DNA of 64,000 bases from the NCBI GenBank assembly GCA_036397555.1, contig DASWIS010000008.1:815924-879923 (forward strand). Reading direction: 5' to 3'. Source of the stretch: Candidatus Zixiibacteriota bacterium (GTDB taxonomy: Bacteria > Zixibacteria > MSB-5A5 > WJJR01). Below are positions 1-8,819 of the stretch, one piece after another (positions within the stretch are counted from its first letter, which is position 1; every line of letters starts with the position of its first letter). A model generated the notes under the pieces. That model saw nothing but the letters and a program-made list of their open reading frames with translations. It made no database searches and was not told the origin of the DNA. A program made the position numbers and the translations under genes.

Positions 1-1123
1 GCGTCAGGACAACCGCCCGCTCGATCACGTTTTGCAGCTCGCGCACGTTGCCCGGCCACGAGTAACTGTGCAGGCGTGCCGCCGCCGCAGGAGTCAATGT
101 CTTGAGTGCGCATCCCGCGCGCTCGCAGCTTTGACGGACAAAATAATCGCTGAGCAGTTCAATATCGTCGCGGCGCTCTCGCAGCGGCGGCAAATAGATT
201 TGGATGACATTCAGACGGTAGTACAAATCGGGACGGAATCGCTTGGCCCCGACAGCGCCTTCCAAATCAGCGTTCGTGGCGGCGATCAGGCGCACGTCAA
301 CCGGCTCGGCACTCGTCGAACCGATCGACGTGACCTGCTTGTCCTCCAACACGCGCAGCAGCTTGACCTGGATCGCGCCGGGAGTCTCGGCAATCTCGTC
401 GAGAAACAGTGTGCCGCCGTTGGCGGCGCGAAAGAGCCCTTCATGATCCCGGATCGCTCCGGTAAACGATCCCTTCACATGCCCGAAGAGCTCGCTTTCC
501 AGCAATGTCTCCGGCAGAGCGCCGCAGTTGACGGCCAGAAACGGTTGATCACGTCGCGACGAGTACTGGTGGATGGCGCGCGCCAGCAGATCCTTTCCGG
601 TGCCGCTCTCGCCACGGATCAGGATCGTCGCATCCGAACGTGCCGCCTGCGCCGCCGTGCGCTTGAGCTGATCGATGCGCGCGTCGGCGCCGAGAATCCG
701 GTCGAATGCGCCGGCGACCCCGAGCTTCTCCTTCAGGACGCGGTTTTCCTTCTTGAGCGCCTTGGTCTCCAGCGCCTTGGCGACCGCGTGTTTGAGCTCG
801 TCGACCTTGAACGGCTTGATGATATACTCATCCGCGCCCTTCTTGATCGCCTCGATCGCCGTGTCCACCGACGCGAACGCCGTCATGACGATGAAGGGCA
901 CCTCATTATTGAGGCGGCGTGCTTCATCGAGGATTTCGATCCCCGACATTCCCGGCATCTTCAAATCCGCGATCACCAGATCGTAGCCGGTGCTTTTGAG
1001 GCGCGTCAGCGCGCGGTCCCCATCGGGCTCAGCGTCGACGGCATACCCTTCCCGCGTGAGCATGATGCTCATCATCTCCCGCAGCGACTGCTCGTCGTCG
1101 ACAACCAGAATCCGATGCTGCAT
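1..1123 (-). CDS. NtrC-family sigma54-dependent response regulator (3' end beyond window)
   Basis: The reading frame is open from an ATG at 1123 to the left edge, so the C-terminal DNA-binding domain is missing. The N-terminus ([12 protein letters not shown]) is a receiver domain with a phospho-acceptor Asp in [11 protein letters not shown], a Thr in VMTAFAS and a Lys in IIKPFK. The AAA+ domain follows: Walker A GESGTGKD near residue 170, a GSFTGA loop near 217 (a normal variant of the sigma54-contacting GAFTGA), Walker [10 protein letters not shown] near 236, and [15 protein letters not shown] at the edge. Known role of the family: phosphorylation-controlled activation of sigma54 promoters, probably with a histidine kinase encoded nearby. 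It is divergent from the regulator at 1313 and close to pil genes, so a PilR-like role is possible but unproven. Confidence 0.93.
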   Translation of the reverse strand, partial: MQHRILVVDDEQSLREMMSIMLTREGYAVDAEPDGDRALTRLKSTGYDLVIADLKMPGMSGIEILDEARRLNNEVPFIVMTAFASVDTAIEAIKKGADEYIIKPFKVDELKHAVAKALETKALKKENRVLKEKLGVAGAFDRILGADARIDQLKRTAAQAARSDATILIRGESGTGKDLLARAIHQYSSRRDQPFLAVNCGALPETLLESELFGHVKGSFTGAIRDHEGLFRAANGGTLFLDEIAETPGAIQVKLLRVLEDKQVTSIGSTSAEPVDVRLIAATNADLEGAVGAKRFRPDLYYRLNVIQIYLPPLRERRDDIELLSDYFVRQSCERAGCALKTLTPAAAARLHSYSWPGNVRELQNVIERAVVLT

Positions 1124-1179
1124 AGCGCGTTGTCCGGACTGCCCCATCAAGGGGAGTATCGGCCGACGGCGGCGATCCG

Positions 1180-1207
1180 TTGACCGACTCGGTGCCGCGT
1201 CTAAATG
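1180..1207 (+). promoter_or_regulatory. possible sigma70-type promoter in the divergent regulator spacer
   Basis: TTGACC, 16 bp, TAAATG. It lies 106 bp before the GTG start at 1313. The match is moderate and it competes with the better sigma28-like site just downstream. Confidence 0.3.
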
Positions 1208-1220
1208 TCGGGAACGGGTT

Positions 1221-1247
1221 TCAACCCGCGGACGGTTTCGCCGATAA
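1221..1247 (+). promoter_or_regulatory. sigma28 (FliA)-type promoter candidate
   Basis: TCAA, 15 bp, GCCGATAA. The -10 is an exact match to the known sigma28 consensus (TAAA-N15-GCCGATAA) and the -35 matches 3 of 4 bases. The predicted transcript would start near 1254, about 60 nt before the GTG start of the NtrC-like gene. The same architecture precedes csrA in this window, which encodes a FliA-type sigma factor. An inverted repeat CGGGTT/AACCCG (about 1214-1227) overlaps the -35. Confidence 0.45.
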
Positions 1248-1312
1248 CTACTGTGTCGGGCTCCGGGCGGTCGTCGACCGGCTGTCTCGTATCCCGTCAC
1301 CGCAGGGACACT

Positions 1313-2743
1313 GTGACAACACGCCGAATCACCGTCTTGCTGGTCGATGACGACCCCGAGATCGCTCAGGCGGTCGCCAACTTCCTGTCGCCGGAACGCT
1401 TCCGTGTCGAAGTGGTCGGCGACGGTGCGCTGGTGCTGTCCACGGTCCGCCATGTGCAGCCCGATGTGATCTTGTTGGATGTCCACCTGCCGTCGATCAG
1501 CGGGCTGGACCTGCTCAAAGAGATCAAAGCGACCGCGGCATCGATTCCGGTGATCATCGTCTCCGGGCACGTCTCCACCGACAACGCGATTGAAGCGATG
1601 AAACAAGGTGCATTCGAGTACGTCACCAAGCCGTTCCGTTTGGCGACATTGGAGCAAACGATCATCCGCGCCTGCGGACGCGCCGCCGGTCCCTTCCCGC
1701 GCGACGACGAAGACGTTGTGCCCGCCGACGGCCAGATCATCGGCAAGTCGCCGGAAATCGTCGCGGTTGCGAAGATGATCGGACAGGTCGCCGATGCCGA
1801 CGCACCGGTGCTGCTCATGGGCGAATCGGGAACGGGCAAGGAATTGGTCGCCCGGGCCATCCATCGGAATTCGCGCCGCGCCGGAGCGACCTTTTGCTCC
1901 GTCAGTTGCGCTGCCTCCAACGAAGACTTCCTCGAAGCGGAACTCTTTGGCGGGATCGGCGGCTCGGAACGCGGACGGCCGGGACGGGCGGGAAAACTCG
2001 AGGAGGCAACCGGCGGAACCGTCTTTCTCGACGAAATCGCCGACTTGTCGCTGCTGGTGCAGAGCCGTCTGTTCCGCGTCCTCGATGACAACCTCATCGA
2101 GCACCCCGGTACACACGAAACCATCCACACCAATGTCCGGATCATCGCCGCGACGTCGCAGAGTCTGGTCGACCTGATGAAAGAGGGGCGCTTCCGCGTC
2201 GACCTCTTTTATAAGCTGAAAGTTGTCTCGCTGTTTTTGCCGCCGCTGCGCGAGCGCAAAGCCGACATCCGTTTACTGAGCGACTATTTCATCCGCAAGT
2301 ACTCGCGCCTGGCGCATCGTCCGCCCAAGCCGCTCGCGTCCAGGGCGTACGATCAACTGCTGCGGTACCATTGGCCCGGCAATGTCCGGGAACTGGAAAA
2401 CGCCATTCATACCGCCGTCGTGCTCGCGCGCGAGGCCGAACTCATTCCCGAAGACTTCCCGATGCTCGCGGACGTGCGGCAGGCGGTGCCGCCCGATTTG
2501 GACAAGATGCACGGCGACTATTGCGACTTGTTCCGCCGCACCCTCCGACCCGCATTCGAGCAGATGGTCGGAAATTCCGAAGGGCGGATTTACACGGAAC
2601 TGACCGCCGCGCTCGACGAGGCATTGGTCGAAGCGGCCCTGGAGGCGACACAAAACAACCAGGTCCGGGCCGCGCAGTTGTTGGGAATCTCACGCAACAC
2701 GCTGCGCGAACGGATGCGCCGCTTTTCGATGGTCGCCAGTTGA
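1313..2743 (+). CDS. NtrC-like response regulator lacking the GAFTGA motif
   Basis: About 476 residues from a GTG preceded by AGGGAC; the frame stays open upstream to 1205, but family alignment favours VTTRRITVLLVDDDP as the N-terminus. The receiver domain (1-120) has the acidic pocket LVDDD, Asp about 57 in LLDVHLPS and Lys in VTKPF. The AAA+ domain has Walker A GESGTGKE (about 170) and Walker B GGTVFLDEI (about 235). A Fis-type helix-turn-helix (NNQVRAAQLLGISRNTLRER) is near the C-terminus. The segment that should contain GAFTGA reads GGIGGSERGRPG, so loop 1, which contacts sigma54, is not conserved. Such proteins may act as sigma70 regulators or antagonists instead of sigma54 activators (inference). 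It lies between the other NtrC gene and pilM. Confidence 0.9.
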   Translation: MTTRRITVLLVDDDPEIAQAVANFLSPERFRVEVVGDGALVLSTVRHVQPDVILLDVHLPSISGLDLLKEIKATAASIPVIIVSGHVSTDNAIEAMKQGAFEYVTKPFRLATLEQTIIRACGRAAGPFPRDDEDVVPADGQIIGKSPEIVAVAKMIGQVADADAPVLLMGESGTGKELVARAIHRNSRRAGATFCSVSCAASNEDFLEAELFGGIGGSERGRPGRAGKLEEATGGTVFLDEIADLSLLVQSRLFRVLDDNLIEHPGTHETIHTNVRIIAATSQSLVDLMKEGRFRVDLFYKLKVVSLFLPPLRERKADIRLLSDYFIRKYSRLAHRPPKPLASRAYDQLLRYHWPGNVRELENAIHTAVVLAREAELIPEDFPMLADVRQAVPPDLDKMHGDYCDLFRRTLRPAFEQMVGNSEGRIYTELTAALDEALVEAALEATQNNQVRAAQLLGISRNTLRERMRRFSMVAS

Positions 2744-2978
2744 GCCGCAGCCAGGGAGGCAGGGAGCAGCGAAGACAACGCAGACGGCGCAGACGGGGCC
2801 CCATCTCGCAATCGGTATGGGACAATTCCCATCCCGTGTTCAACATGAGAAAAAACCCCTAAAACAGTCGCGTGCGTCGGCCGATGTGAGATTTAGGCGA
2901 TCGCTTGATGTGCCGGTGGTCTCGGGGTGAGCGCACCGCATACACGGCGATTCCGATTGCATACGCAGAAGTGACGCC

Positions 2979-2997
2979 GACTCCGGGTGACGGAGTC
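2979..2997 (+). other. leader hairpin upstream of pilM
   Basis: GACTCCG-GGTGA-CGGAGTC is a perfect 7-bp stem ending about 20 nt before the pilM start and just before its GGGGGAGA ribosome-binding site. There is no T-tract, so it is not a typical terminator. It may influence translation or RNA stability. The rest of the 274-bp gap (2744-3017) shows nothing I can name. Confidence 0.4.
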
Positions 2998-3017
2998 CTT
3001 CCCAGACGGGGGAGATC

Positions 3018-4076
3018 ATGCAGATACCATTTTTTAAGAAACGTTCCCGCTCCGTGGCCGCGCTCGACATCGGCGCCAGTTCGTTGAAGTACGTGCGGCT
3101 CGACCGCCAGTCGGAAGGGTATGCCCTGTCGGCCGCAGGGATTCGGGAGTTGCCGACCGAAGCGATCGTCTCTCACGAGATCAAGGACCGCGACGCCATC
3201 ATCTTCAACATTCAGAGTCTGATCGACCAGTGCGATCCCGGCACGACGGATGTTGTGGTCAGCGTCTCCGGCCACGGCGTCATCACCGACAAGTTTGAAG
3301 TTGAGCACAAATCGGGCGTCGAAGCCGAACAGGCGATTCTCTTCGAGGCCGAGCAGCGCAGCCCGTTCGACGTCGATGATGTCTCCATGGATTACCACGT
3401 TTTGCGCGAGGACGCCGACCGCGGCAAGATGGAGGTGCTGCTGGTGGCGGCGCGCCGTGAGTTTTTGCAGGAGTACTTGAACCTCATCGAAGACGCCGGC
3501 TTAAAGACATCGCTCGTCGATACCGATGCCTTCGCGGTGCTCAACGCTTACGACATCAACTACGACATCGACCCCGAACGCGTCACGGCGTTGATCAACA
3601 TCGGGTTCGACACGACGAACGTCATCTTTCTAAAGGACGGGCGCTACCACTCGACACGCGACGTATCGGCGGGTGGACGCATCCTTTATGAAGTCATTCA
3701 GCGCGAATTTCGTCTCAACCAGGAGTTGGCGCTCAAAGTGATCAAGGGCGAAATGACCGAGACCGTCGATCAGGACATGCTGCGCGCCACCATTCAGTCG
3801 GCGTCCGATGACCTGCTCACCGGGCTGGAAGTCGCGTTCTCCTACTTCCGCACGCTGGCCAAGACCGACGCGGTCGACTGGATCGTGTTGTCGGGCGGCG
3901 GGTCGATGGTGCCGTTTCTGCCCGAGTGTATCCAATCGAAGATGAACGTGCCGATCGAAATCGCCAATCCGTTGCGCAACGTCGAGTACGATCCCGAGCT
4001 GTTCGGCGGGGTCGATCCGGAACGCGTGGCGCCGCTGTTGGCGGTGGGAATCGGACTGGCGGCACGGGAGGCATAA
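3018..4076 (+). CDS. pilM: type IV pilus assembly protein PilM
   Basis: 352 residues, normal for PilM, starting at an ATG behind GGGGGAGA. PilM is an actin-like cytoplasmic ATPase-fold protein that binds the N-terminal tail of PilN and helps connect the cytoplasmic pilus motors to the inner-membrane alignment complex. It shows the actin-fold phosphate 1 motif AALDIGASSLKYVRL at the N-terminus, a second conserved stretch ALINIGFDTTNVIFLKDGR in the middle and IVLSGGGSMVPFLPE near the C-terminus. It is first in a tight pilM-N-O-P-Q series; pilN begins 4 bp downstream. The pilus ATPases, pilin and PilC are not in the window. Confidence 0.95.
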   Translation: MQIPFFKKRSRSVAALDIGASSLKYVRLDRQSEGYALSAAGIRELPTEAIVSHEIKDRDAIIFNIQSLIDQCDPGTTDVVVSVSGHGVITDKFEVEHKSGVEAEQAILFEAEQRSPFDVDDVSMDYHVLREDADRGKMEVLLVAARREFLQEYLNLIEDAGLKTSLVDTDAFAVLNAYDINYDIDPERVTALINIGFDTTNVIFLKDGRYHSTRDVSAGGRILYEVIQREFRLNQELALKVIKGEMTETVDQDMLRATIQSASDDLLTGLEVAFSYFRTLAKTDAVDWIVLSGGGSMVPFLPECIQSKMNVPIEIANPLRNVEYDPELFGGVDPERVAPLLAVGIGLAAREA

Positions 4077-4080
4077 CGCG

Positions 4081-4818
4081 ATGACGATGATTCAGATCAA
4101 CCTGCTTCCCCGTGAGATGCGCCGGACCTCCGGCGGCGTGGGGCTGTCCAAGAGCTCGCTGGTGGGCGTCGCGGCGCTGGCCGGTGTGATGGCGGTACTG
4201 GCGGGATTGACCTTCATGCAATCGGCGCGCCACAACGCCGTTCAGGGCGAAATTGCCCGCGCGCAAATCAAGGTCGATGAACTGCGCGACGACATCGCCC
4301 TCGTCGATCGCTTGGAAGAGGTCAAAACGAAAATCCTGCGGCGCATGAACGCCATCGAGACGCTGGACAACCACCGGGGCTATTGGGTGCGCAACGTCGA
4401 GGACATTCTGGCGGTCATCCCCAGCTATCTGTGGCTCTCCGGGTTCCACCGCGAAGACCCCCGGAAAGCCGTGAAGGGCCAGGCCATCGATTCGACCCTG
4501 TTGTCGGAGAACCGCTATCTGCTCGACGGCTTCTGTTTTACGATCAGCAGTCTGGCCAATATGATTTTGAACATGCAGGACTCGCCGCGGTTCGAAAACG
4601 TTCAGTTGCGGCGCGCACAGATCAAGGATCTGAAGAAGCGCCACGTCTATGAATTCCAGGTCGCCTGCGAACTGATCCCGTTGGACGAGGCGACCGGCGG
4701 CATCGAAGACGTACCCGCGACATCCGTGACCGTCGGCAGTCGTCCGACCCAACGCGGCGCGGCGATGGCTGCGACACCCGATTGGTACGACGCACCGGCC
4801 GAGGAGGCACGGCCATAA
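4081..4818 (+). CDS. pilN: type IV pilus assembly protein PilN
   Basis: 245 residues. The N-terminus MTMIQINLLPREMRR carries the INLLP motif that inserts into PilM; the ATG at 4087 (MIQINLLP) is an equally plausible start. One transmembrane segment covers about residues 23-45, followed by a coiled-coil stretch (about 50-90) and a periplasmic PilN/Fimbrial-assembly fold. In the family, PilN and PilO form inner-membrane heterodimers that link PilM to PilP/PilQ. The C-terminal 40 residues are hydrophilic and rich in Ala/Thr and look disordered; the protein is longer than the usual 180-200 residues because of them. Confidence 0.92.
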   Translation: MTMIQINLLPREMRRTSGGVGLSKSSLVGVAALAGVMAVLAGLTFMQSARHNAVQGEIARAQIKVDELRDDIALVDRLEEVKTKILRRMNAIETLDNHRGYWVRNVEDILAVIPSYLWLSGFHREDPRKAVKGQAIDSTLLSENRYLLDGFCFTISSLANMILNMQDSPRFENVQLRRAQIKDLKKRHVYEFQVACELIPLDEATGGIEDVPATSVTVGSRPTQRGAAMAATPDWYDAPAEEARP

Positions 4819-4859
4819 CCATCATCAATCGACTCTGACCTCTTGGACAGGTGGATGCA

Positions 4860-5489
4860 ATGGATCTGAAAAACCCGCAAGTACAGAAGCTGTTGCTGCT
4901 GGTCATGGTCGGGCTGGTCGGTACCTACTTTTGGTACACGAAGGTCTATACCGACTACGAGCAGAAAATCGATGCCGGCTACATGCGTCTGGAGTCGCTG
5001 CAAACGGAGCTCGCCGAAGTCGAAATGAAGTTCCGTTCGCTCGAATCCCTGAAGGCCGAGTACACCGACCTGACGCACCGCTACCGCCTCGTGGCGCAGT
5101 TGTTGCCCGAGCACAACCAGCTCTCGCCGCTGCTTTCGAAAATCCACGCTGCCGCGCTGGAAACGTCCTCGAAGATCGCGAAGGTCGTGCCGCTGACCAA
5201 CGCCTCGGAGGGATTCTACGATCGCGAGAACTATCAATTGACGCTGCATTCGACTTATCACGACCTGGGGGACTTTCTATCCCGGCTGTCGAACATGCCG
5301 TTTATCGTCAATGTCAATCAGTTGGCCCTGAAGTCGGTGGACGAGCGCGAGTCGCCCGAAACGGTGGGCGGCGGATTCACGCTCACCGCCGAAATGCAGA
5401 TTGCCACCTACCATGTCAAAGAGTCCGAGCGCCTCGTGCTGTTGGACAATCTGGACTTAACCGAAGGTAGCGGGGAAGCGGGTCTATGA
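4860..5489 (+). CDS. pilO: type IV pilus assembly protein PilO
   Basis: About 209 residues. I chose the ATG at 4860 because AGGTGG lies at a good distance upstream; an in-frame GTG at 4851 would add three residues. It has a short cytoplasmic tail, one transmembrane helix (VQKLLLLVMVGLVGTYFWY, about 6-25), a periplasmic coiled coil rich in Glu and Leu (about 35-80) and a ferredoxin-like C-terminal domain. PilO pairs with PilN and with the PilP lipoprotein. The stop codon overlaps the next start (ATGATGA), which indicates translational coupling with the PilP-like protein. Confidence 0.9.
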   Translation: MDLKNPQVQKLLLLVMVGLVGTYFWYTKVYTDYEQKIDAGYMRLESLQTELAEVEMKFRSLESLKAEYTDLTHRYRLVAQLLPEHNQLSPLLSKIHAAALETSSKIAKVVPLTNASEGFYDRENYQLTLHSTYHDLGDFLSRLSNMPFIVNVNQLALKSVDERESPETVGGGFTLTAEMQIATYHVKESERLVLLDNLDLTEGSGEAGL

Positions 5490-7216
5490 TGAGTGCTCAG
5501 AGATCGTGCCGTTTGATCGCCGCCGCAGGCGCGGCCGCATTCCTTCTGGCGGGATCGCCGGCGCATGCCGCGACCCCCGTCAAAAGTGTGGCCATGCGAC
5601 CGGTCGGCGACTTCACCGAACTGTCGATTCCCGTGCCCGGGGCGCTCTTATGCGAGCACTTCACCGTGGAACCGGGCAACGGCAAGCCCGCCCGCATCGT
5701 CCTGGATTTTTGCGATGCGACTCACGCCTTTGGCCAGAACGATTTCTCCAATCTGCCGCCGTGCGTCATCCGCGGCATTCGCACCAGCCAGTATCGTGTC
5801 GAGCCGCAGCCGATCGTGCGTGTCGTGCTCGATCTGGAGCGCAACGCCACGTACACGGTCCGTCAGGACGCCAATTCTGTGATCGTGGCGATTGCCGATG
5901 CGCAGCGCCCGGCGTTTGCCGAGTGGCAGAGCGGGCGTTCGATCGCGCCGTCGCCGACGTCGTCGGGCAAGCCCGCAATGGCGGCTGCCGAACAGAAAGC
6001 CCCTGCTTCAGTGCCACAAGTGACGAGCAAGCCGACCGTCGCAGCCAGCGACAAACCCGCGACGCAAACGGCGCCGAGCAAAACTCAGTCGCCGCCGCCA
6101 GCGCCGACTTTTGCGGATGCAAAAAAGAGCGCCGAGCCGAAACCGCAAGCGGCCGCCGCGGCAAAAAGCTCTTCGGACGCAAAGCCGGCAGCGGCCGGAC
6201 AGCCGGAGTCACCCCCGTCGCAACCGGTGCCCGCACAGGTGCCGACCGACATGGCTCAGTCGCCGGGGAAGGGGCCGCAGTCGAGTGAGAGTCCCGCTGA
6301 TTTTATGGCGCGCATGACGCCGCCGCAAACGAGTCAGACGTTCGTCCCGCCGTCGGAACCGTTGGTGCTCGCTCCCGAGCACTTCTCCGGGAAGGACGAG
6401 TCCGCCACAAGCACCGATATGCCGATGTCGTCCGCGCCGGTGCAGCCGATGCCCCGCGTGACATCGGGCACAGCGTCGCGGCAGACTGAGGCGCAGGTAT
6501 TTGCTTCGACCGGACCGCAGGTTGTTCGCTCCGGAGAAGGCGGCGATGCCGTGGCAGACGATGAGCGTTCGCTGCTGGAACGTCTCAAGCTCAAGTTCTT
6601 CGGCAATCAACGTGCGCCGCGCCCCTACACGACGACGGGTATCGACCCCGCGGCCGTCCCGTTCGACAGCACGGCCGACCTGTTTGGTCCGCCGTCGCCG
6701 GGGCAGGCGCTCGATCGCGCCGCGTTGCTGGAACGCATTCGCGAGGCCGAACAACAGGCGGCCCAACGGTTCGGACAAGGCAAGCCCCTGCCACAAGAAG
6801 CCAGCGGACGGCACGACGTTTTCTACGATGACATGGGACGCACCGATCCCTTTGAGCAACTTCTCGACGGCCTTCGCTCGGGGTTCCTGACCAATGCCGT
6901 GCCGAACGTCGAGAGTCTGCGGATGGTCGGTGTCCTGCATGATGACTACGATGCCATGGCGCTGCTGGAAGACATGGAAGGGCACAGCTACATCCTGCGA
7001 GAGGGTGATCCGGTCGAGAATGGACACGTCGTGACGGTCCAGGACCAACGCGTGATCTTCCGGATTAACGACTACGGATGGCTGCGCAACGTGGCGCTGC
7101 AACTCAGCCCGCGCAACGCCGATCCGACCAAGACGCTGGGAATGAATACACAGAACCGACCGGATCGAATTCAGTATCAGGAAGAACCCATACCGACAGA
7201 AGGCAACGGCGAATAG
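5486..7216 (+). CDS. PilP-like pilus protein with N-terminal AMIN domain
   Basis: 576 residues, more than three times a usual PilP. It starts with a signal peptide (about 1-28, cleavage near AHA-AT, no lipobox Cys seen). An AMIN-type domain follows (about 33-135; ARIVLDF, GIRTSQYR, VRVVLDL), then a long Ala/Pro/Lys/Ser-rich linker (about 140-350). The C-terminal domain resembles PilP (about 450-550; LRMVGVLHDDY, ILREGDPVENGHVVTV, FRINDYGWLRNVALQL). AMIN domains bind peptidoglycan and normally sit at the N-terminus of PilQ, while PilP bridges PilNO to PilQ. Here both functions appear fused in one secreted protein just before a PilQ that lacks AMIN. The PilP assignment rests on position and the C-terminal motif. 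Confidence 0.78.
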   Translation: MMSAQRSCRLIAAAGAAAFLLAGSPAHAATPVKSVAMRPVGDFTELSIPVPGALLCEHFTVEPGNGKPARIVLDFCDATHAFGQNDFSNLPPCVIRGIRTSQYRVEPQPIVRVVLDLERNATYTVRQDANSVIVAIADAQRPAFAEWQSGRSIAPSPTSSGKPAMAAAEQKAPASVPQVTSKPTVAASDKPATQTAPSKTQSPPPAPTFADAKKSAEPKPQAAAAAKSSSDAKPAAAGQPESPPSQPVPAQVPTDMAQSPGKGPQSSESPADFMARMTPPQTSQTFVPPSEPLVLAPEHFSGKDESATSTDMPMSSAPVQPMPRVTSGTASRQTEAQVFASTGPQVVRSGEGGDAVADDERSLLERLKLKFFGNQRAPRPYTTTGIDPAAVPFDSTADLFGPPSPGQALDRAALLERIREAEQQAAQRFGQGKPLPQEASGRHDVFYDDMGRTDPFEQLLDGLRSGFLTNAVPNVESLRMVGVLHDDYDAMALLEDMEGHSYILREGDPVENGHVVTVQDQRVIFRINDYGWLRNVALQLSPRNADPTKTLGMNTQNRPDRIQYQEEPIPTEGNGE

Positions 7217-7234
7217 AAACGGGGTGTCCGCGCT

Positions 7235-8542
7235 ATGAAACGGTTACGCAATCGACAAGTACTGGGTCTCTCGCTGCCGGCGATCGGCCTGACGGTCTGC
7301 GCGCTGCTGCTCCTGGCGGCGCCGACTTCGGGCGAAGAGATCATCAAAAACCTCAACTTCCAGAATGCCGACGTCCGCTCCGTTCTGAACTTCCTGGCGG
7401 AGTACGGAGGCGTCAATCTGGTCGCGGCGCCCAACGTTCAGGGCCAGGTCACGCTGAACCTGAAGAATGTCGAATGGCGCCAGGCACTGGAAATCCTCGC
7501 CAAGACCTATGGACTGAAGGTCACCGAGGAGAACGGATTCCTGCGCGTGCTCTTGCTGATCGACTACCTCGAAGAGGAAGCCGAGCGCGAACGGCACCTC
7601 GCCGAACAGCGGCAACTCGTCGACATCGAAACCGAGCTATTCGAGATCAAGCACGCCAACGCCAAGGATCTCATCAGACCGGTCAAGTCGCTGTTGTCGG
7701 TGCGCGGAAAAGTCGATGTCGAAGAGCGGACCAACACGCTGTTGGTCTCCGATGAACCGGTCAATCTGGCGCGCGCCGCCCAATTCATCATCGAGCTGGA
7801 TCGCGAAACACGTCAAGTGCGCATCTCCGCAAAACTGCTGGAGGTATCCAGCAACTACTTCGACGAAGTCGGCGTGTCCTGGAATCTGCACGGCTCCGGC
7901 GCCGACAACGACGGCAACACGTATACCAACGACATCTCGACCGACGGCGCTGAACAGATCACCGATCCCTTCGGAATCTACACCTTCGGCACGATGCAGA
8001 ATGGATGGGATCTGGACGCCACCGTCGCCGCCATCGTCTCCAGCGGCCATGGCAAGGTCGTCGCCCATCCGGAAATCACCACCGTCGACAATAAAATGGC
8101 GCGCATCCAGGTCGGCCAGAAGGTCCCCATCAAGCAGTTCTCCGCAACCGGTGACGTCGTCATCACGTTCGAAGAGGTCGGCACCATTCTGCGCGTGACC
8201 CCGCACATCACCTCCGACAATCGCATTCTCCTGTCGCTGATGCCCGAGCGCTCCTCGTTCTTCTTTGACCCCAGCGGCGTGGTGATCAACACCAGCAATG
8301 CCGAGACCAACGTTGTCGTCGAAAACGGCCAGACCGCGGTCATCGGCGGACTCACTACCGAGGACGAATTAAAGACCGTTATCGGCGTGCCCATCCTGAA
8401 GGACATTCCGCTGATCGGCAAACTCTTCAGCTACGAAAAGAACGACACTCAGAAACGTGACCTGGTGATCTTCGTGACACCGGAAATTGTCGAGCCCGCC
8501 CTCATGGGAGCCGTCGACAACACAGGCAGCACCAATCCGTAA
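7235..8542 (+). CDS. pilQ: type IV pilus secretin PilQ (short form, no AMIN domain)
   Basis: 435 residues. The signal peptide covers about 1-33. An STN/N0 domain (about 35-105; IIKNLNFQNADVRSVLNFLA) and one N1/NolW domain (about 115-190) precede the secretin barrel domain (about 205-420). Typical secretin motifs are present: VVAHPEITTVDNKMARIQVG, VTPHITSDNRILL, ENGQTAVIGGL, GVPILKDIPLIGKLF and LVIFVTPEIV. The product multimerises to form the outer-membrane pore of the pilus. Most PilQ proteins are 600-900 residues with one or more AMIN domains; these are absent here and one lies on the preceding gene product. It is the last gene of the pil operon and is followed by a strong terminator. Confidence 0.95.
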   Translation: MKRLRNRQVLGLSLPAIGLTVCALLLLAAPTSGEEIIKNLNFQNADVRSVLNFLAEYGGVNLVAAPNVQGQVTLNLKNVEWRQALEILAKTYGLKVTEENGFLRVLLLIDYLEEEAERERHLAEQRQLVDIETELFEIKHANAKDLIRPVKSLLSVRGKVDVEERTNTLLVSDEPVNLARAAQFIIELDRETRQVRISAKLLEVSSNYFDEVGVSWNLHGSGADNDGNTYTNDISTDGAEQITDPFGIYTFGTMQNGWDLDATVAAIVSSGHGKVVAHPEITTVDNKMARIQVGQKVPIKQFSATGDVVITFEEVGTILRVTPHITSDNRILLSLMPERSSFFFDPSGVVINTSNAETNVVVENGQTAVIGGLTTEDELKTVIGVPILKDIPLIGKLFSYEKNDTQKRDLVIFVTPEIVEPALMGAVDNTGSTNP

Positions 8543-8562
8543 CCGTGCGTTATCGCCAGAAC

Positions 8563-8597
8563 AAAGCCCCGCGCAAATGTGCGGGGCTTTTTCTTTT
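8563..8597 (+). terminator. Rho-independent terminator of the pil operon
   Basis: AAAGCCCCGC and GCGGGGCTTT form a 10-bp stem with an 8-nt loop, followed by TTCTTTT. It lies 20 bp after the pilQ stop codon. Confidence 0.93.
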
Positions 8598-8819
8598 GGC
8601 CGCGATGTCCTCTTCTTATTGTATTTTTATACTGTTGCTAAACAATGCTATGCGTTGAAAATATGAAGTCTCACTTTAAGCAGCGACCGACTCACTGTCC
8701 GGAGACGTTCAACGTCAAATATGTCAATGAGATAGCGACATTGTCCACATGTTTACCGTTGACAGATCAACCCGCCGCCGGTAGTCTGCTTCCTGTTGTC
8801 GGACTTTGGGTTCCGTCGA
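8598..8819. other. intergenic spacer between pilQ and dtd
   Basis: 222 bp, more AT-rich than the rest of the window at its left side (TTATTGTATTTTTATACTG). It presumably carries the promoter of the dtd-maf series, but I cannot fix a convincing -35/-10 pair. No gene is evident. Confidence 0.4.

Noticed and set aside
32..1183. Long + strand reading frame opposite the left-edge regulator
   Set aside because: It is the complement of a clear NtrC-family protein on the - strand and has no recognisable domain.
2900..3017. c-di-GMP riboswitch in front of pilM
   Set aside because: There is a hairpin and a position next to pilus genes, but the conserved GEMM core and tetraloop-receptor elements are not recognisable.
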